From Frankia sp. QA3 (GTDB lineage: Bacteria; Actinomycetota; Actinomycetes; Frankiales; Frankiaceae), in contig NZ_CM001489.1 of NCBI RefSeq assembly GCF_000262465.1, positions 1,275,781 to 1,339,780 on the forward strand: a DNA stretch of 64,000 nt. The letters are read 5' to 3'. Positions 59,054 to 64,000 of this stretch are shown in pieces. The notes beneath the pieces are model-generated. The model searched no databases, was not told the origin of the DNA, and saw nothing but the letters and a program-made list of their open reading frames with translations. Positions within the stretch are counted from its first letter, which is position 1. The number at the start of each line of letters is the position of its first letter. A program made the position numbers and the translations under genes.

Positions 59054-59594
59054 GCCCGGTGTCACTCCTTTTCGCTGCCGTCTTACCGCCGTCATCGGAT
59101 CGGTTTCCGCGCCTGGCGCGCTGACGGTGGGCACAGACGCGGGGCCGGGGAGCCGCTGGCCGGGCACGGCCGGGCGGACGCCCGCTCTGGGCTGCGACGG
59201 GAGGCCAAGGGCCGTGGGCCGTGGTGGCGGGGAATGCGGCCCGTTCAGCCGTCGGTACACGCGGCGGAACACACCCGGAGGAAGTCGATGTGACCCCGGG
59301 TTACCAGCGTGGCCGAACGATACACGTGCCGAATCCAACCATTTTGCTCCTATCTCGTCAACGTACTTCGTTCGTCCGTCGGGTTCCCGGTCGAGCCGAT
59401 GTTCGGTTTGGTTATTGCCGCCGGCAATGGCGCATGCATCCGGGCCGCGCGGGCGCTGCGCTGCGCGGCGCCGTGGCGGCGGCGCGCGGAAGTTCCTATT
59501 GCCCGATCGGCAGGGTCCCGGCCGGGCCTGCGGCCGCCGGGGGTCGGCGACGATGACCTCGCCGAGGTATCCGACGCGCCCGCGGAGGCAGCGT
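59054..59594. other. Divergent regulatory gap
   Basis: About 540 bp between the LuxR-AAA gene and the adenylating-enzyme gene. 59330-59370 is markedly AT-rich for this genome (CCAACCATTTTGCTCCTATC), so promoters probably lie there. No gene is convincing. Confidence 0.55.
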
Positions 59595-60686
59595 ATGAGT
59601 TCCACCGTCCTCGATCTTCCTCGGGCCGGCCAACCCGCCCCCGACCCCGACGAGTACATCGGCGCGTTGATGCGCTGGCACTTCGACGCGTCGACCGGCA
59701 GCCCGTTCTGGCTGCGCCGGGCGCGCAGCCTCGGCTTCGACCCGATCGCCGACGTCCGCACCTTCGCCGACCTACGCCTGTTCCCGAACGTCGTGGACGA
59801 GTTCCGGGACGTGCCCGTCGAGGACCTGATCCCGCGCGGGCTCGCCGGCGAGGACCGGGTGATCGCGGGCGTCTATGAGAGCGGCGGCACGACCGGGGCG
59901 CCGAAGCGGTTCGTCATGTTCGACCGCTGGATGGAGTTCGCGCTCAGCTGGGACGAGTTCCACTACGCCGATCTCGGGCCGGCGAACGTCCTGGCGGTCG
60001 CCCCCAGCGGCCCGCACATGTTCGGGGAGTTCGCCGCGCGCCGCGCGCGGCGCCACGAAGGCGTGCGGTTCACCGTCGACCTCGACCCCCGGTGGATCAA
60101 GCGGCTGATCGAGCGGGACGGTCCCGGCGCGGCGGACCTCTACGCCGAGCACGTCATCGATCAGGCGGCGCACGTCCTGACCACCCAGGCGGTGGGCATC
60201 CTCATCACCACGCCCCCGCTGCTCGAACGGATGGCGCGCCGCGACGACCTCGTCGAGCTGATCCGCAAGAACGTCCGGTTCATCTGCTGGAGCGGCGCCC
60301 ACATGGACGCCGACTCCCGCGAGATCTTCCAGGCGGAGGTCTTCCCCGGCATCCCGCTCAAGGGCCTGTACGGCAGCACCACCATCCTCGGGATGTCCCG
60401 GGAGCGCCCCGGGGAGGCCGCCGGCGGCCTCGCGGTCTTCGACCCGCCGAGCCCGTACATCGCGTTCCGGGTCGTCGATCCCGACACCGGCGACGACGTG
60501 AACCTCGGGGAACGCGGCCAGGTCGTGATGAACCACCTGACGAAGTACGCCCTGATCCCGAACAACCTCGAACGCGACCACGCCCTCGCGGCCGAGCCGC
60601 CCCCCGGCTGGCTCGGCTGCGCCGTCGCCGACGTCGGACCGGTCGCCACGTTCGACGATCACGCCGTCATCGAGGGGGTCTACTGA
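59595..60686 (+). CDS. Acyl-adenylating enzyme, EhpF/LuxE-like
   Basis: A 363-residue member of the adenylate-forming superfamily, shorter than acyl-CoA synthetases. The nucleotide loop is YESGGTTGAPKRFVMF; ICWSGAHMDADSREIFQAEV and LYGSTTILGMS follow. The size and motifs resemble LuxE and the phenazine-pathway protein EhpF, which activate a carboxylate for reduction. ATG 59595 has GGAGG 6 bp upstream. Its stop overlaps the start of a LuxC-like reductase (TGATG), so the pair should turn a carboxylic acid into an aldehyde or alcohol. Family memory is the basis for the EhpF comparison. Confidence 0.75.
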   Translation: MSSTVLDLPRAGQPAPDPDEYIGALMRWHFDASTGSPFWLRRARSLGFDPIADVRTFADLRLFPNVVDEFRDVPVEDLIPRGLAGEDRVIAGVYESGGTTGAPKRFVMFDRWMEFALSWDEFHYADLGPANVLAVAPSGPHMFGEFAARRARRHEGVRFTVDLDPRWIKRLIERDGPGAADLYAEHVIDQAAHVLTTQAVGILITTPPLLERMARRDDLVELIRKNVRFICWSGAHMDADSREIFQAEVFPGIPLKGLYGSTTILGMSRERPGEAAGGLAVFDPPSPYIAFRVVDPDTGDDVNLGERGQVVMNHLTKYALIPNNLERDHALAAEPPPGWLGCAVADVGPVATFDDHAVIEGVY

Positions 60687-62080
60687 TGGGCGAGCCCATC
60701 CAGATCGACGCGCTGGGGCCCGCCGGGCCCTACCGCAGCCGCAACCGCCGGCCGCTGACCTCGCTGTCCGGGGCGCAGATCGGCGAGATCAGCCAGGTGC
60801 CGTCGCTGTACGTGCACCGCACCATCGCGGCGATGCGCGCCGCCCCGGTGGTGCCCGGCGCGCGGCGCCTCGACGCCCTCGACACCGCGGCCGAGCTCTT
60901 CCTGACCGCCCCGCTCGGCGGCCTCGGGCCGGACGAGTACGTGCGGCTGGTCTCGACCGCGTCGGGGGTGCCGCGCGCGGTGGTGCGCCAGTCCGTCGGC
61001 TGGATCGCGGACGTGCTGCGCGCGCAGCGCACCACGGTGGAGCTGGCGATGCCGCGGGGCGCGGTGGGTGACTGGCGCGACGGGCGGACCCGCGAGGGTG
61101 CGGCGGTGTGGGCGCGGCGCGGCGACCTGTTCGCGGTGCACGCGGCGGGCAACACCCCGGCGGTCCACGGGCTGTGGCCGGAGGCGCTCGCCCTGGGTTA
61201 CAAGGTGGTGGTGCGACCGTCCGCCCGCGAGCCGTACACCGCGTTCCGGCTCGTCGAGGCCCTGCGCCAGGCCGGCTTCCCGCCGGCGACCCTGACGCTG
61301 CTGCCCACCGACCACGACGTCGCCGACGTGATCATCGCCGAGGCCGACTTCGCGATCGTGTACGGCGGTCAGGACGTCGTCGACAAGTACAGTGCCATCC
61401 CCACCGTGCTCACCCAGGGCCCGGGACGCTCGAAGATCCTGGTCACCGCCGACGTCGACTGGCGAGACTCCATCGACATCATCGCCGGGTCGGTCAGCCA
61501 TCTCGGCGGGACGGCCTGCACCTGCGCGAGCGCGGTGCTGGTGGAGGGCGACCCGGAGCCGCTGGCCCGGGCGCTGGCCGAGCGGCTGGGGCGGATCCCG
61601 AGCCTGCCGGCCGACCATCCCGACGCGATCCTGACGGTCCAGCCGACCGCGTCGGTGGTCGAGGTCGACCAGTACCTGCACAAGGTCGCCGGGGACGCGC
61701 GGCCGCTGCTCGGCGGCGACACCATCGTCGACGAGCTGCCCTCGGGCGGCGCGGTGCTGCGGCCCGCCGTGCACATGGTCGATTCACCCCGCGCCGCCCA
61801 GCTTGGCGTCGAACTTCCCTTCCCCTGCGTCTGGGTCGGCCCGTGGCGGCCGGCGGACGGGGTCGCCCCGCTGCGGGACTCGCTCGTCCTCACCGCGATG
61901 ACCACCCGCACCGAGCTGATCGACGCGCTGCTCGACGAGCCGTCGATCATCAATCTCTACCTGGGGGACAATCCCACCACCTGGCTGCGTCCGGGAATTC
62001 CGCACGATGGTTATCTGGGTGAGGTTCTCATGCGCACGAAGGGAATGATCCGAACGGCGGTCGAGTCACCGGCGGCGTGA
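60686..62080 (+). CDS. Acyl-CoA reductase / aldehyde dehydrogenase-like, EhpG/LuxC type
   Basis: A 464-residue protein of the aldehyde-dehydrogenase superfamily, LuxC branch. FAVHAAGNTPAVHGLWPEAL and KVVVRPSAREPYTAFRLVEA form the nucleotide-binding part, and the nucleophile Cys is in SHLGGTACTCASAVLVEG. ATG 60686 overlaps the stop of the adenylating-enzyme gene by one base. It would reduce the activated acyl group with NAD(P)H. The pair matches the logic of EhpF-EhpG in griseoluteic acid biosynthesis and LuxE-LuxC in bioluminescence. Confidence 0.78.
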   Translation: MGEPIQIDALGPAGPYRSRNRRPLTSLSGAQIGEISQVPSLYVHRTIAAMRAAPVVPGARRLDALDTAAELFLTAPLGGLGPDEYVRLVSTASGVPRAVVRQSVGWIADVLRAQRTTVELAMPRGAVGDWRDGRTREGAAVWARRGDLFAVHAAGNTPAVHGLWPEALALGYKVVVRPSAREPYTAFRLVEALRQAGFPPATLTLLPTDHDVADVIIAEADFAIVYGGQDVVDKYSAIPTVLTQGPGRSKILVTADVDWRDSIDIIAGSVSHLGGTACTCASAVLVEGDPEPLARALAERLGRIPSLPADHPDAILTVQPTASVVEVDQYLHKVAGDARPLLGGDTIVDELPSGGAVLRPAVHMVDSPRAAQLGVELPFPCVWVGPWRPADGVAPLRDSLVLTAMTTRTELIDALLDEPSIINLYLGDNPTTWLRPGIPHDGYLGEVLMRTKGMIRTAVESPAA

Positions 62081-62127
62081 CCCGCCCGGCGGTGGTGGGA
62101 GTTTTCCGGCCCGCCACCGCAACAACC

Positions 62128-62682
62128 TCAGCCCGCCGCGGTGAGCAGGCAGGTGCAGGTTCCGTGCGCCACGAGTCGGCCGTCCGCACTGGTGACCTGG
62201 GCCTCGGCCGTCGCCGTCCGGCGCCCCACGTGAACGGTCCGTCCGACGCATTCCAGCGCCGCCGCGTCGAGATTCACCGACCGGACGAAATTAACCTTCA
62301 GCTCCAGCGTCGTGTAAGACGTGTCGGCCGGCAGGCTCGTGTACACGGCGCTGCCCATCGCCGTGTCCATCAGCGTCGCGATGACGCCGCCGTGCACCGT
62401 GAACATCGCGTTGGCGGCGGCCGGCGACGGTCGCAGCGTCCAGACGGTCCGCCCCACCTCGAGGGTCCGCATCCGAACGCCCAGCGAGTGGCCCACGCCG
62501 ACCCCCTCCGCGAGGCCGTGTTCCAGCAGCGCGCGCAGATCGTCGATGCGCTTGGTGGCCTCGATGTGCTTGGTGATCTCGATGTGCTCGGTGGCCTCGA
62601 TGTGCTTGGTGATCTCGATGTGCTCGGTGGCCTCGATGTGCTCGGTGGCCTCGGCCTGCGCGCTGATGCCGTCGTGTTCCAC
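62128..62682 (-). CDS. PaaI-type hotdog thioesterase with an N-terminal repeat
   Basis: A 184-residue protein. The hotdog domain starts near residue 47: LEVGRTVWTLRPSPAAANAM, FTVHGGVIATLMDTAMGSAV with the HGG motif and catalytic Asp, and TLELKVNFVRSVNLDAAAL. It would hydrolyse a small acyl-CoA thioester. Residues ~10-46 are HIEATE/HIEITK repeats from six 18-bp units, probably an amphipathic helix, not part of the usual fold. GTG 62682 has AGAGGTG upstream. It faces against the reductase gene. Confidence 0.87.
   Translation of the reverse strand: MEHDGISAQAEATEHIEATEHIEITKHIEATEHIEITKHIEATKRIDDLRALLEHGLAEGVGVGHSLGVRMRTLEVGRTVWTLRPSPAAANAMFTVHGGVIATLMDTAMGSAVYTSLPADTSYTTLELKVNFVRSVNLDAAALECVGRTVHVGRRTATAEAQVTSADGRLVAHGTCTCLLTAAG
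62545..62652 (-). repeat. Six 18-bp repeats in the thioesterase gene
   Basis: Units GATGTGCTCGGTGGCCTC and GATGTGCTTGGTGATCTC, partly alternating, giving a 36-bp higher-order repeat. Confidence 0.93.
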
Positions 62683-63212
62683 GGCTGCACCTCTCTGTCG
62701 AGTCGGTCGAGCCTGCCCCCGGCCGTCCCCTGGCCCGCACGAGGCAATAATCGACGCGCCGCGCCCGATGGGGACGGGTCGAATGTCCGGACACGATATC
62801 CGCAGCGATGGACCCGTGTCGCCGGGTCACGGCCGGGGCGTGCCGACCGCGTGGCGAACAACGGCCGAACGGACGTCGACCCGGCGGGGCCGCCGGTCGG
62901 AATAGCCGGTGAACCGCTATAACATGACCCCTCGTATTCCTCGTCATCGGGCACCCGTGGCCGATTCGGCGCGCTTATTGTCCCGGGCGATGGATCGATA
63001 GGAGAGGCATCTCTTTCGTTGACCCGCCGGCGCCGGATTGCCAGGCTTGCGAAGGCGCCATCGAGCCGGACCGAAGTCCGGTCGAAAGGCTCCGTCGCCA
63101 CCGTTGCGCCGGACCGGGAGTGTGCACGGTTTCGCCGCCTGTCGTTTCCCGCCCTCGCGCGGCCGCGTCCGGCGACCGCACCGGACACCTGCCCAGAACG
63201 GGAGAGCATCTG
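62683..63212. other. Divergent regulatory gap
   Basis: About 530 bp. A -10-like TATAAC occurs at about 62918 (CGCTATAACATG) on the plus strand. An open frame from 63019 to 63213 has no ribosome site and no resemblance to a known protein, so I see no gene here. Confidence 0.5.
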
Positions 63213-64000
63213 ATGCGAGGCACGACGCTGCCCGGCGCGCTCGACGAGGCGGCCGCGACCAGACCCGATGTCGCCGTGAGCTTCCCCAGCTCGTCCGAAC
63301 GGCTCACCATGGTCGAGCTTGCCGACGCGACGACCGCGCTCGCCCGGGCCCTGGTCGCCGCGGGGGTGGCACCCGGCGAGCGGGTCGGCGTGTTCAGCCG
63401 GAACAACGCCGACTTCGTGACCGCGGTCATCGGGGTGACCCGGGCCGGCGCCGCGGCCTGCCCGCTGCCGCTGCCGACCTCGGCGGGCGACCTCGCCGGC
63501 TACGCTGCCCGGATCGCGGCCGTGACGAGCGCGGCCGGCGTCGAGCGCGTGCTCGTCGGGGCGGGGGCGGACGGCGTCGCGCGGCGGCTCGGCCCGGTGC
63601 TGCCCGCACTGCGCTTCGACCGCATCGCCGAGCTCACCCGGACGGCCCGCGACGGCGTGGCACTGCCCGCCGTGACGCCGTCCGACATCGCCATCGTCCA
63701 GTTCACCTCGGGCAGCACCGCCGTGCCCAAGGGCGTCGTGCTGACCCACCGCAACGTCGTGCACGGCACCGCGGCGATCGTCGACGGCATCGGGCTGGCC
63801 GACGGCGATCACGGGGCCACCTGGCTGCCGCTCTACCACGACATGGGCCTGTTCGGCGCGCTCAGCGCGATCCTCGTCGGGGTGCCGATGACGATCTGGT
63901 CGCCCTCGACGTTCATCAAGGACCCGGCGTCCTGGCTGCGGTCGTTCGCCGCGCTCGGCTGCTCCATCCTCCCCTCGCCGAACTTCGGCTACGACGCCCT
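63213..64000 (+). CDS. Fatty-acyl-AMP ligase-like / acyl-CoA synthetase (partial, runs off the window)
   Basis: The first 262 residues of an adenylate-forming enzyme. The nucleotide loop is FTSGSTAVPKGVVLTH; WLPLYHDMGLFGALSAILVG and LPSPNFGYDAL follow, which are the marks of the fatty-acyl-AMP ligase (FAAL) group: H-D-M-G-L and P-N-F-x-Y-D. FAALs load fatty acids onto carrier proteins in lipopeptide and polyketide clusters. Whether the FAAL-specific insertion is present cannot be seen, as it lies beyond the edge. ATG 63213 has GGGAG 8 bp upstream. It suggests that a biosynthetic cluster continues to the right. Confidence 0.85.
   Translation, partial: MRGTTLPGALDEAAATRPDVAVSFPSSSERLTMVELADATTALARALVAAGVAPGERVGVFSRNNADFVTAVIGVTRAGAAACPLPLPTSAGDLAGYAARIAAVTSAAGVERVLVGAGADGVARRLGPVLPALRFDRIAELTRTARDGVALPAVTPSDIAIVQFTSGSTAVPKGVVLTHRNVVHGTAAIVDGIGLADGDHGATWLPLYHDMGLFGALSAILVGVPMTIWSPSTFIKDPASWLRSFAALGCSILPSPNFGYDA

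Noticed and set aside
63019..63213. Small open frame before the FAAL-like gene
   Set aside because: No ribosome site, Arg/Pro-rich, no recognisable family; more likely leader or promoter DNA.

Overview
The window is about 72% GC by eye. It has GTG and TTG starts, GGAGG-type ribosome sites, a mycobacterial-type LexA box, an actinobacterial furA-katA operon and F420/luciferase-fold oxidoreductases. It therefore comes from a high-GC actinobacterium. The mix of lipid catabolism, DUF222-HNH, SARP and Methyltransf_19 genes would suit a Frankia-like genome, but the sequence alone does not fix the genus. No rRNA, tRNA or CRISPR array was seen.

Left part (1-17.4 kb). A catabolic trio (ABC-type binding protein, enoyl-CoA hydratase, SDR) is cut off at the SDR stop codon by a frameshifted IS1634-like element. 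A membrane Ser/Thr kinase follows, then a relic of an SDR 3' end. Next is a divergent pair of units: a histidine kinase/LuxR regulator and an ABC exporter. Two secreted-type or matrix-like hypotheticals (RhiA-like and I36-like) come next, then a dead TetR gene beside an FAD monooxygenase. A DUF222-HNH nuclease follows whose promoter overlaps a LexA box.

Centre (17.4-36.3 kb). This is an acyl-CoA catabolism block: acyl-CoA synthetase, three acyl-CoA dehydrogenases, a luciferase-fold enzyme, then a scoAB CoA-transferase. A TetR (BkaR-like) gene is divergent from accD1-accA1-fadE. The scoAB/TetR/accDA/fadE set matches the Mycobacterium tuberculosis Rv2500c-Rv2506 leucine-degradation locus. Here it is split by three redox or regulatory genes, but both halves carry a pair of the same GTTAG-N6-CTAAC-type operators, so they look like one regulon.

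Right part (36.3-64 kb). Housekeeping and stress genes come first: a helical unknown, Hsp20, a D-Ala-D-Ala ligase-like gene, an aminotransferase, a cysteine-hydrolase-like protein without its cysteine, katA-furA, a phosphotransferase, a ferredoxin-reductase-like flavoprotein, a methyltransferase. A translationally coupled peptide-type ABC importer operon follows, with a luciferase-fold monooxygenase at its head and an alpha/beta hydrolase at its tail, then an MFS pump with a divergent TetR. From 56.8 kb to the edge the content turns to secondary metabolism: SARP and LuxR-AAA regulators, an EhpF/EhpG-like adenylation-reduction pair, a thioesterase and the start of a fatty-acyl-AMP-ligase-like gene. 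This looks like the border of a biosynthetic cluster.

A theme across the window is short tandem repeats of 15 or 18 bp placed in frame inside otherwise conventional proteins (SDR, TetR, SARP, ABC ATPase, HNH protein, thioesterase and others), with 8-19 bp arrays between genes.
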